The notes under the pieces were generated by a model that did no database searches, was not told where the DNA came from, and saw only the letters and a program-made list of their open reading frames with translations. A stretch of DNA of 7,565 nucleotides from Schleiferiaceae bacterium (GTDB lineage: Bacteria; Bacteroidota; Bacteroidia; Flavobacteriales; Schleiferiaceae), in NCBI GenBank assembly GCA_030831045.1, contig JAURMB010000109.1:1-7565 (forward strand), in the 5' to 3' direction. Made by a program: the position numbers and the translations under genes. Positions 1 to 6,421 of this stretch are shown here, one piece after another. Numbering within the stretch: position 1 is the first letter of the stretch; each line of letters starts with the position of its first letter.

Positions 1-46
1 GGGCGAAGAAGAAGTGCTGTTTACTGAAGTTCGCAAACTCAAGTAA
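1..46 (+). CDS. C-terminal end of an upstream gene, possibly a TlpA/thioredoxin-like protein (partial)
   Basis: Reading from base 2 gives an open frame ending GEEEVLFTEVRKLK followed by TAA at 44-46. The last A of the stop is the first base of the next gene's ATG (TAATG), so the two genes are almost certainly in one operon and translationally coupled. Fourteen residues cannot identify a protein. The acidic 'G-E-E-E' followed by an amphipathic helix ending in Leu-Lys resembles the C-terminal helix of TlpA/thioredoxin-fold proteins. That would suit a neighbourhood containing an Omp28 thioredoxin-like lipoprotein, but this identity is an inference with low confidence. The coding end itself is well supported by the overlap. 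Confidence 0.55.
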   Translation, partial: GEEEVLFTEVRKLK

Positions 47-1740
47 TGCGCCGCTCCCCTGCCCTTGGATTGGCCGTCGTGCTGCTCGCCGGGACGCTGC
101 GCGCGCAAGAAGCGCAAACCGACGCCCTGGGCGGAACCCTTAGGGCGGTCGTCCAGCTCGACGCCCAGGCCTACGTCCGCGACACCGTATTGGATCCCGC
201 GGGCGACTACTACCCCGACGAGAAGGCCTTGGGCCAGGGTTGGGCGCTGTTCACCTACGAGCGGGGCAACCTCCGCATGGGCATGCGGTACGAGAACTAC
301 CAGCACGCCATCCTTGGATTTCCCACGGGCTACCGGGGCGAGGGCATCACCTACCGCTACGCGCAGATTCGCCAAGGCAAGTTTGACCTGACCTTCGGCA
401 ACTTTTATGAACAATTTGGGCAAGGCCTCATTTTCAGGGCTTATGAAGAGCGCGGACTGGGCCTCGACAACGCCATGGACGGAAGTCGGATCGTCGCGCG
501 ACTTCCCAAGGGACTCACCCTCAAGGGCGTACTCGGTCGCCAGCGCGTCTACTTCACCAAGAGCGAAGGCATTCTGCGCGGAACCGACGCCGAATGGGCC
601 CTGCGCGAAGCGCTGCCGTTCCTGAACAAGGTGGGGCTCAGCCTAAATCTCGGCGCAAGCTTTGTTTCGAAATTCCAGCGCGGATTTGACCCCTTGCTCA
701 ACCTACCCTCCAACGTGGGGGCGTGGGCCTATCGCGTCGGCGCCCACTACAAAGGCTTCGACCTCAAGGCCGAGTACGCCTACAAAATCAACGACCCCAA
801 CTTTGACAACGGCTACATCTATAAGCCAGGAGAAGCCTTTGTGGCCACCGCTACCTACAGCAAAAAGGGGTTTGGAGTGCTTGCTACCTTGAAGCGCATC
901 GACAACTTCAGCTTTCGCTCCGACCGGAACGCGCAGCAGTTCGACGCGTTGATCAACTTCATTCCGCCTACCGGCAACCTGCACACCTACGCCCTGCCCG
1001 CGCTCTACCCCTACGCGACGCAAATCAATGGCGAAATGGGCTATCAGTTCGACGTCAACTACCTGATTCCCAAGAAAACCGCACTCGGCGGCAAGTACGG
1101 AACCAAGCTGGCGCTCAGTGTCGCGTCGTCGCAGAGCATACACCGAGCTCCGCTCGCCGACGGGAGTTTTGGAGACAAAGGCACCCAAGGCTACGTAAGC
1201 CAAGCCTTTACCTGGGGCGAAATTCCCTACTTCCGCGACGTGAACTTCAGCATCAGCCGCAAATTCAGCTCCAAGTACAAGACGCAAGTAACCGCCTACC
1301 GACTCGGCTACAACAAGTCGGTACTGGCTGACGGCCTGAACGACTACGCCATTTTGGCGGCGCCCGACAGCGACAGCATGCTGGTAGTTCCCGCCGTGGT
1401 GTGGGAGCAGCAATTCGCCCTCCCCAACCACCAAACCCTGCGCACCGAGCTGCAGTGGTCGGGCGGACAAGGGTTCCGCGGTGCCATGGCCATGTTCCTC
1501 GCCGAATACACCCTTTCTGAGGCTTGGGTCGTGGCCGTCCAAGACATCTACAACTACGGCAATCCTTCGGAGTCGCGCCGCATCCATTACCCCTTGGTGT
1601 CGGTGGTGCACTTTGACGGACCCACCCGGGTGCAGCTTGGCTACGGCCGCCAGCAGCAGGGCATTTTCTGCGTGGGCGGTGTCTGCCGCGTGGTCCCGCC
1701 GTCCAACGGCCTGAGTTTATCGCTAACTACCCAATTCTGA
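46..1740 (+). CDS. DUF6029 family outer-membrane beta-barrel protein
   Basis: The 564-residue product has a signal peptide at residues 1-20: Arg-Arg start, hydrophobic core, and likely cleavage after LRA before Gln21. The mature part is a long run of alternating aromatic and polar residues rich in Tyr, Gly and Phe, and it ends in Thr-Gln-Phe. A terminal Phe is typical of transmembrane beta-barrels inserted by the Bam machinery. The segment GNFYEQFGQGLIFRAYEER (about residues 125-143) and the following GLDNAMDGSRI match the hallmark region I recall from DUF6029 proteins of Bacteroidota. The only two cysteines of the protein, Cys542 and Cys547, lie near the C-terminus in a C-x4-C loop. The start is fixed by the TAATG overlap with the previous gene, and there is no Shine-Dalgarno sequence. 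The stop overlaps the next start as TGATG. The family has no known function; a porin or surface-assembly role in the outer membrane is inference. Confidence 0.85.
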   Translation: MRRSPALGLAVVLLAGTLRAQEAQTDALGGTLRAVVQLDAQAYVRDTVLDPAGDYYPDEKALGQGWALFTYERGNLRMGMRYENYQHAILGFPTGYRGEGITYRYAQIRQGKFDLTFGNFYEQFGQGLIFRAYEERGLGLDNAMDGSRIVARLPKGLTLKGVLGRQRVYFTKSEGILRGTDAEWALREALPFLNKVGLSLNLGASFVSKFQRGFDPLLNLPSNVGAWAYRVGAHYKGFDLKAEYAYKINDPNFDNGYIYKPGEAFVATATYSKKGFGVLATLKRIDNFSFRSDRNAQQFDALINFIPPTGNLHTYALPALYPYATQINGEMGYQFDVNYLIPKKTALGGKYGTKLALSVASSQSIHRAPLADGSFGDKGTQGYVSQAFTWGEIPYFRDVNFSISRKFSSKYKTQVTAYRLGYNKSVLADGLNDYAILAAPDSDSMLVVPAVVWEQQFALPNHQTLRTELQWSGGQGFRGAMAMFLAEYTLSEAWVVAVQDIYNYGNPSESRRIHYPLVSVVHFDGPTRVQLGYGRQQQGIFCVGGVCRVVPPSNGLSLSLTTQF

Positions 1741-2588
1741 TGCGGAATCCCGTTTGGTACTTCATTGTGGCGGCGTCCCTAGCCGCCTGCGACTACATCG
1801 ACCAGCCGTTCCGCAATCCGGGCGGGGGCGGAACCGGCACCGCCAACGGCGACACGGTGATTCAATCGGAACGGGCCGTGCTCGTAGAGGACTTTACCGG
1901 TCACCAATGCAAGAACTGCCCGAAGGCCTCCAAGGTGCTGAAGCAGCTTGACAGCCTGTACGGACCCGCCAAAGTAGTCGGCCTCGCCATCCATGCCGGG
2001 CCGGCCAACTTTACCGCGACCTCGGCGGAATACCCGACCGACTTTACCACAGCCGATGGCGACGACTTGGCCGACGTATTTGGGGTTTTTGCCCTGCCCT
2101 TGGGCATGGTGAACCGACTGGACTTCCCGACCAACACCCACCTCAAATCCTACAGTTCGTGGGGAGCCCTTGCGGCCACCGAGCTCGCGCGCGCACCCGA
2201 AGTGCTTTTCAGCGCCTACAGCGGATTCGACAGCACCTCGCGCGTCGCCACCCTTCGGCTCGAGGTTCGGGCCCAAAGCGCCCAAGCCAACGCGGTGGGC
2301 GTAGCGGTGTACCTCAAAGAATCGGGAATAGTGTCCCCGCAGCTCATGCCGGACCAAACCCGGGACACCAACTACGTGCACTACAACGTCTTTCGCCGGG
2401 CGCCCTGGGGCCCCTTCGGCCAAGAGGTGTGGGCAGCCGGCGGCAGCCTTCCGGGCGTAAGCACGACCCTTGACGCGTCAACTACGCTCGAGGCAAGTTG
2501 GAACGCCCGCCATATGAAGTGGGTGGCCGTCGCGTTCGACAAGACGACCAACCGAGTCCTTCAGGCCGTTCAAATCGACGTCAAGTAG
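1740..2588 (+). CDS. Omp28-related outer-membrane lipoprotein with thioredoxin-like CxxC site
   Basis: The 282-residue product begins with a lipoprotein signal. A hydrophobic stretch ends in the lipobox Leu-Ala-Ala-Cys17, so the mature protein should be lipid-anchored at Cys17. A Gly/Thr-rich linker (about 27-38) precedes a thioredoxin-like domain (about 45-150). This domain has VLVEDFTGHQCKNC, giving the active-site pair Cys57-Lys-Asn-Cys60, and a probable cis-Pro at Pro120 in the motif Leu-Pro-Leu-Gly-Met-Val-Asn-Arg. The C-terminal part (about 153-282) is a beta-rich domain. Its 'V-Y-L-K-E-S-G-I' and 'N-Y-V-H-Y-N-V-F-R-R' strings are characteristic of the Omp28 family, named after a Porphyromonas gingivalis outer-membrane protein. 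A thiol-disulfide role in the periplasm or at the outer membrane is inferred from the CxxC; no substrate is known. The gene is coupled to DUF6029 by TGATG, and its 3' end overlaps convergent queG by 8 bases. Confidence 0.88.
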   Translation: MRNPVWYFIVAASLAACDYIDQPFRNPGGGGTGTANGDTVIQSERAVLVEDFTGHQCKNCPKASKVLKQLDSLYGPAKVVGLAIHAGPANFTATSAEYPTDFTTADGDDLADVFGVFALPLGMVNRLDFPTNTHLKSYSSWGALAATELARAPEVLFSAYSGFDSTSRVATLRLEVRAQSAQANAVGVAVYLKESGIVSPQLMPDQTRDTNYVHYNVFRRAPWGPFGQEVWAAGGSLPGVSTTLDASTTLEASWNARHMKWVAVAFDKTTNRVLQAVQIDVK

Positions 2589-3519
2589 GATGGGTAGGGC
2601 CAAAGGCCGCTTCGACGTTGCGCTGAATGCGTCCTAACCCTGTGCGGGCCGCCGCCGACGCCCCAAAAGCTTCTTGAAAGGCAGCTTCGCTGGCCGCGCG
2701 CCAGTCGTCCAGGCTCCACTCTACCCACCCGCCGGGCGCAAACGCCGGTTCGGAATGCGGCGTCGAATGCCGGTTCCAGGGGCATACCTCTTGGCAAATG
2801 TCGCAGCCGAACACCCAGGGGTGCAGGGAGTCCGCCATTTCGCGCGGAAGCGCTCCGTGCAGCTCAATGGTGGCGTGGCTGATGCAGCGGTTGCTGTCGA
2901 CCACTTGTGGCGCAATGATGGCTTGGGTTGGGCAGGCATCGATGCAGCGCGTGCAGGTACCGCAGTGGTCCGTCACCGGGAGGTCCGGCTCAAAGGCGTA
3001 GTCCACGATGAGTTCCGCCAAAAAAAAGTACGACCCCGTGTTTTTGCGCAGCAGCAGCGAATTTTTGCCCACCCAACCCAGACCGCTGCGCTCAGCCCAA
3101 GCGCGCTCCATGACCGGCGCGCTGTCGACAAAGCACCGCCCGTCCAAGGGACCTATGGCCGAGCGCAAGCCGTCGAGAAGCTCAAAGAGCCGGTCCTTGA
3201 CCACTCGGTGGTAGTCCTCACCGTAGGCATAGCGGGCGACCCGGGGCCGTCCTTCGCCTTCGAGGGCTGAGGGTTCGGGAAAGTAATTGAACGCGAGGCT
3301 CACCACGGACTGAGCACCCGGCACCAGAAGCCTGGGATCTAAGCGTTTGTCAAAATGATTCTCGAGGTAGCGCATGCTTCCCTGCAGCCCTTGGCGCAAC
3401 CAGGCCTCGAGCTTAGGTGCTTGGTCTGCAAGAAAATCGGCGCGAGCCACGCGCGCCTCCATAAAGCCCAGCCTAAGGGCCTCAGCTTTGAGGAAGGCCG
3501 TGGCTTCGCGGGACGTCAT
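2581..3519 (-). CDS. queG: Epoxyqueuosine reductase QueG
   Basis: QueG catalyses the last step of queuosine synthesis, reducing epoxyqueuosine to queuosine at the wobble base of tRNAs with GUN anticodons. It is a cytoplasmic cobalamin and iron-sulfur enzyme. The 312-residue product has the family's N-terminal cobalamin-binding region, including the motif V-D-S-A-P-V-M-E with the probable catalytic Asp132, and then GLGWVGKN at 146-153. All eight cluster cysteines are visible: Cys186, 189, 192 and 196 (CxxCxxCxxxCP), Cys212 (RCISHATIE), and Cys239, 242 and 246 (CxxCxxxCP). Together they make two [4Fe-4S] clusters. The length matches the short form of the family, without the C-terminal HEAT-like extension of the E. 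coli enzyme. The ATG overlaps the ruvB stop (ATGA), so translation is probably coupled. The 3' end overlaps the Omp28 gene on the other strand. Confidence 0.95.
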   Translation of the reverse strand: MTSREATAFLKAEALRLGFMEARVARADFLADQAPKLEAWLRQGLQGSMRYLENHFDKRLDPRLLVPGAQSVVSLAFNYFPEPSALEGEGRPRVARYAYGEDYHRVVKDRLFELLDGLRSAIGPLDGRCFVDSAPVMERAWAERSGLGWVGKNSLLLRKNTGSYFFLAELIVDYAFEPDLPVTDHCGTCTRCIDACPTQAIIAPQVVDSNRCISHATIELHGALPREMADSLHPWVFGCDICQEVCPWNRHSTPHSEPAFAPGGWVEWSLDDWRAASEAAFQEAFGASAAARTGLGRIQRNVEAAFGPTHPT

Positions 3520-4535
3520 GAAAACAAATCGGGGCCTCCTGAAGGGGTGCGGCCCAGGTGCTTGTAGGCCTTATCCATGGCCGTTCGGCCCCGGGGCGTG
3601 CGGGCCAGGTAGCCCTCTTGAATCAAGTAGGGCTCGTACACCTCTTCCAGCGTCTCCGCCTGCTCGCCTACCGCGGTCGCCAGGGTGCTTAGCCCGACGG
3701 GGCCGCCGCGGAACTTGTCGATCAACGTCGTCAGGATGCGGTTGTCCATTTCGTCCAGGCCGTGGGTGTCCACGTCGAGGGCGTCCATTCCGAAGCGGGC
3801 CACCTCTAAATCGACGACGTTTTTGCCCTTAACCTGGGCGAAGTCGCGCAAGCGACGCAGGAGGGCGTTGGCGATGCGGGGCGTTCCGCGGCTGCGGCGG
3901 GCAACTTCGACGGCGGCATCCATTTCGATGCCCACATTTAAAATGCTTGCGGAGCGCTCCACAATCGTCGACAGCAGCTCCACGCTGTAGTACTCCAGGC
4001 GCGCGGCGATGCCAAAGCGCGCGCGGAGCGGGGACGTCAGCAATCCGCTGCGCGTCGTGGCCCCGATGAGGGTAAAGGGCTTAAGGCGGATTTGCACCGA
4101 GCGCGCCGCGGGCCCGGACTCCAGCATGATGTCAATTTGGTAGTCCTCCATGGCGCTGTACAGGTACTCTTCAACTACCGGGCTCAGCCGGTGTATTTCG
4201 TCGATGAACAGCACGTCGTTGGCACCCAGGCTCGTGAGCAATCCGGCGAGGTCGCCCGGTTTGTCTAGCACCGGTCCGCTGGTCAGCTTGAGCGAAGAAC
4301 CGAGTTCTCCCGCAATGATGTGGGCTAGAGTCGTCTTGCCCAGCCCCGGAGGGCCGTGAAGCAGCACGTGGTCCAGGGCCTCGTCGCGCTGGCGGGCCGC
4401 CTGAACAAAAACCTTGAGGTTTTCGAGCACTTTGGCCTGACCGGCAAAGTCGTCGAAGCGCGCGGGCCGCAGCCGCTGCTCCGCCTCGCGGTCTTCCATG
4501 CCCGCCGTGGAGGCATCGTGCAAAAAATCCACCAT
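3516..4535 (-). CDS. ruvB: Holliday junction branch-migration DNA helicase RuvB
   Basis: RuvB is the hexameric AAA+ ATPase that, with RuvA, drives branch migration of Holliday junctions in recombinational repair. The 339-residue product is full length. It shows [12 protein letters not shown] at 22-33, Walker [10 protein letters not shown] at 61-69 (Lys67), Walker B LFIDEIH at 109-115, sensor 1 GATTRSG at 158-164, the arginine-finger region PLRARFG at 169-175, and sensor 2 [13 protein letters not shown] at 216-228. A C-terminal winged-helix DNA-binding domain holds [17 protein letters not shown] at 312-328. The first ATG is preferred because the N-terminal extension before LRP (about 22 residues) has the usual length for Bacteroidota RuvB; Met13 is the alternative. 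A TACATTTG promoter element lies 4 bases upstream of this ATG, which implies a leaderless or nearly leaderless mRNA. Its TGA overlaps the queG ATG by four bases. Confidence 0.97.
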   Translation of the reverse strand: MVDFLHDASTAGMEDREAEQRLRPARFDDFAGQAKVLENLKVFVQAARQRDEALDHVLLHGPPGLGKTTLAHIIAGELGSSLKLTSGPVLDKPGDLAGLLTSLGANDVLFIDEIHRLSPVVEEYLYSAMEDYQIDIMLESGPAARSVQIRLKPFTLIGATTRSGLLTSPLRARFGIAARLEYYSVELLSTIVERSASILNVGIEMDAAVEVARRSRGTPRIANALLRRLRDFAQVKGKNVVDLEVARFGMDALDVDTHGLDEMDNRILTTLIDKFRGGPVGLSTLATAVGEQAETLEEVYEPYLIQEGYLARTPRGRTAMDKAYKHLGRTPSGGPDLFS

Positions 4536-4539
4536 GCCA

Positions 4540-4547
4540 CAAATGTA
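4540..4547 (-). promoter_or_regulatory. Bacteroidota -7 promoter element (TACATTTG) for ruvB-queG
   Basis: The minus strand reads TACATTTG, an exact match to the Bacteroidota -7 consensus TAnnTTTG. Only four bases (TGGC) separate it from the ruvB ATG, so transcription would begin at or next to the start codon. No TTG-type -33 element is visible at the usual distance, because that position lies inside a GC-rich hairpin. An 8-base motif with four fixed Ts can occur by chance, so the call rests on its position in the only non-coding gap in front of ruvB. Confidence 0.45.
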
Positions 4548-4580
4548 AACGGCCGCTCGGGGATTCCGGGCGGCCGTTTA
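4546..4580 (-). terminator. Hairpin terminator of the coxB-coxA transcript
   Basis: Arms TAAACGGCCGC and GCGGCCGTTTA form an 11-bp perfect stem. On the minus-strand RNA this continues through one C-A mismatch into three more pairs and closes with a 5-base loop. It starts 16 bases after the coxA stop. The region after it is only mildly T-rich (CATTTG), so it is not a textbook U-tract terminator, but it is the only strong hairpin between coxA and ruvB. Its distal bases TA are also the first two bases of the ruvB -7 element. Confidence 0.6.
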
Positions 4581-4596
4581 ACGAACTTATAAACGC

Positions 4597-6399
4597 CTAG
4601 TGGGCGTGCTCTCCGTCCTTGAGCGGAGTGGTCTGCGGAACAAAGTCCTCATCGTGCCCCGGCTTGCTGTAGTCGTAGGCCCAACGGTGAACCTCGGGAA
4701 TCGCGCCCGGCCAGTTGCCGTGGATGTGCTCCACCGGCGTAGTCCACTCCAGGGTATTGGAGTTCCACGGGTTTTGCGGAGCCTTCGGACCGCGCCACAT
4801 TGAGTAGAAGAAGTTGAAAATGAAGATCAGCTGGGCAATTCCGCCACCAATCGCGAACATGGTGATGATCACGTTGATGTCCTGCAGCTCGTCAAAAATG
4901 GGGAACTCCGCGTTGCTGTAGTAGCGGCGGGGCAACCCGGCCAGGCCCGTGAAGTGCATCGGAAAGAACACCCCGTAGGCGCTCACGAACGTGAGCCAGA
5001 AGTGCAGGTAGCCCATCGACTTGTTCATCATGCGGCCGTACATCTTAGGGAACCAGTGGTACACCCCAGCAAACATGCCGAAGATGGCCGACAGCCCCAT
5101 CACGATGTGGAAGTGCGCCACCACAAAGTAGGTGTCGTGCACGTTGATGTCGAGGGCGGAGTCGCCCAGAATGATGCCGGTAAGTCCGCCTGCCACAAAG
5201 GTGCTCACGAGTCCGATGGAGAACAGCATCGCCGGAGTAAAGCGAATGTTGCCCTTCCACAGCGTGGTGATGTAGTTAAACGCTTTTACCGCCGAAGGGA
5301 TGGCAATCAGAAGGGTCGTGAACGTGAACACCGAACCAAGGAACGGATTCATTCCCGTCACGAACATGTGGTGGCCCCACACGATGAACGACAAGAAGGC
5401 GATGGCTAAAATCGATCCGATCATTGCGCGGTAGCCAAAGATGGGCTTACGTGAATTGGTCGCGATAACTTCAGACGTGATTCCAAGCGCCGGCAGCAAG
5501 ATGATGTACACTTCAGGGTGTCCGAGGAACCAGAAGAGGTGCTCAAACAGGATCGGGCTACCTCCTTGGTTGGTGAGCATTTCGCCCGCCACCATAATGT
5601 CGCTCAGGTAAAACGACGTTCCCATGGAGCGGTCGAACACGAGCAGCAAGGCCGCACTCAGCAGAACCGGGAACGATAGAACCCCAAGAATCGCCGTCAC
5701 CAGGAAGGCCCAAATCGTTAGCGGAAGGCGCGTCATCGACATGCCCTTCGTGCGCAAATTGATCACCGTTACGATGTAGTTGAGCGAGCCGATCAGCGAA
5801 CCCGCGATGAACAGCGTCATCGACACCAGCCAAAGGGTCATTCCAGCTCCCGAGCCGGGCATCGCTTGCGGTAGCGCGCTCAACGGCGGGTACACGGTCC
5901 AACCGCCTGATGCGGGACCCGTTTCCACAAACAGCGAGACCACCATGACCACTGACGAGGCAGCAAAAAGCCAGTACGAAATCATGTTCAAAAAGCCTGA
6001 AGCCATGTCGCGCGCTCCGATTTGCAACGGAATGAGGAGGTTCGAGAAGGTTCCGCTCAAGCCAGCCGTAAGCACGAAGAACACCATGATGGTTCCGTGG
6101 ATCGTAACCAAGGCCAGGTACATGTTGGGGTCCATCACCCCGTCAGGGGCCCATTTTCCCAAGAACGTCTCGAGAATGGGGAAGCTCTCGCCCGGCCACG
6201 CCAACTGAAGGCGGAACATCATCGACATGAACACCCCGATGATGCCCATGAACATCCCGGTTACCAAAAACTGCTTCGCGATCATTTTGTGATCGATCGA
6301 GAAGACATACTTCGTCCAGAAGTTGTCTACATGGTGCTCGTGATCGTGGTGTTCGTCGTGAGCGTGATCGTGCGCGTGGTCGTGTGCGTGGTCAGCCAT
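4597..6399 (-). CDS. coxA: Cytochrome c oxidase subunit I (aa3-type, A1 family)
   Basis: This is the catalytic heme-copper subunit, which reduces O2 to water and pumps protons in the inner membrane. The 600-residue product has about 12 membrane helices (roughly residues 43-531) and a complete set of cofactor ligands. His101 and His431 bind low-spin heme, His429 binds the high-spin heme, and His294, His343 and His344 bind CuB. Tyr298 in GHPEVY is the cross-linked tyrosine. D-channel residues are present (Asp131, Asn120, Asn138, and Glu296 of GHPEVY), which puts it in type A1. The K-channel lysine is Lys372 in IPSAVK, with Ser369 where the proteobacterial enzymes have Thr. A His/Asp-rich N-terminal tail (residues 4-23) and a C-terminal His-Ala-His flank the core. 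It lies 22 bases downstream of coxB in the same operon and is followed by a hairpin terminator. An AAGGA precedes the ATG. Confidence 0.97.
   Translation of the reverse strand: MADHAHDHAHDHAHDEHHDHEHHVDNFWTKYVFSIDHKMIAKQFLVTGMFMGIIGVFMSMMFRLQLAWPGESFPILETFLGKWAPDGVMDPNMYLALVTIHGTIMVFFVLTAGLSGTFSNLLIPLQIGARDMASGFLNMISYWLFAASSVVMVVSLFVETGPASGGWTVYPPLSALPQAMPGSGAGMTLWLVSMTLFIAGSLIGSLNYIVTVINLRTKGMSMTRLPLTIWAFLVTAILGVLSFPVLLSAALLLVFDRSMGTSFYLSDIMVAGEMLTNQGGSPILFEHLFWFLGHPEVYIILLPALGITSEVIATNSRKPIFGYRAMIGSILAIAFLSFIVWGHHMFVTGMNPFLGSVFTFTTLLIAIPSAVKAFNYITTLWKGNIRFTPAMLFSIGLVSTFVAGGLTGIILGDSALDINVHDTYFVVAHFHIVMGLSAIFGMFAGVYHWFPKMYGRMMNKSMGYLHFWLTFVSAYGVFFPMHFTGLAGLPRRYYSNAEFPIFDELQDINVIITMFAIGGGIAQLIFIFNFFYSMWRGPKAPQNPWNSNTLEWTTPVEHIHGNWPGAIPEVHRWAYDYSKPGHDEDFVPQTTPLKDGEHAH
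6355..6390 (-). repeat. Three tandem 12-bp units encoding His-Ala-His-Asp in CoxA
   Basis: On the minus strand the units read CACGCACACGAC, CACGCGCACGAT and CACGCTCACGAC, that is CACGCNCACGAY. They differ only at the third positions of the Ala and Asp codons. They encode residues 4-15 of CoxA and are followed by a less regular Glu/His/Asp stretch to residue 23, giving 11 histidines in residues 1-23. The silent differences suggest the peptide repeat is maintained and is not a very recent slippage product. Confidence 0.8.
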
Positions 6400-6408
6400 A
6401 ATAAAAAA

Positions 6409-6413
6409 TCCTT
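6409..6413 (-). promoter_or_regulatory. Possible ribosome binding site (AAGGA) of coxA
   Basis: The minus strand has AAGGA followed by nine A/T bases and then the coxA ATG. Among the gene starts in this window it is the only one with a Shine-Dalgarno-like sequence at a usable distance. The A/T-rich spacer may also aid initiation in this phylum, so the role of AAGGA itself is uncertain. Confidence 0.35.
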
Positions 6414-6421
6414 AACTAGTA

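Noticed and set aside
703..1611. Long open frame (302 codons) on the minus strand, antisense to the DUF6029 gene
   Set aside because: It lies wholly inside a well-supported gene. Its product is a Val/Gly/Arg-rich string with no recognisable domain, as expected from the reverse complement of GC-rich coding DNA.
1779..2423. 214-codon minus-strand open frame antisense to the Omp28 gene
   Set aside because: Same reasoning: no domain, low-complexity composition, and complete overlap with a gene carrying a lipobox and CxxC motif.
2594..2612. Short GGCC-AAA-GGCC inverted repeat after the Omp28 stop as a possible terminator
   Set aside because: The stem is only about four base pairs, has no T tract, and lies inside the queG coding sequence.
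3535..3540. Perfect AGGAGG on the minus strand upstream of queG
   Set aside because: It is 15 bases from the ATG, beyond usual spacing, and is explained by the Gly-Gly codons near the RuvB C-terminus. Bacteroidota also make little use of Shine-Dalgarno pairing.
4954..5409. Plus-strand open frame of 151 codons opposite coxA
   Set aside because: Shadow of a highly conserved membrane protein gene; the His/Glu/Arg-rich product is an artefact of reading hydrophobic codons backwards.
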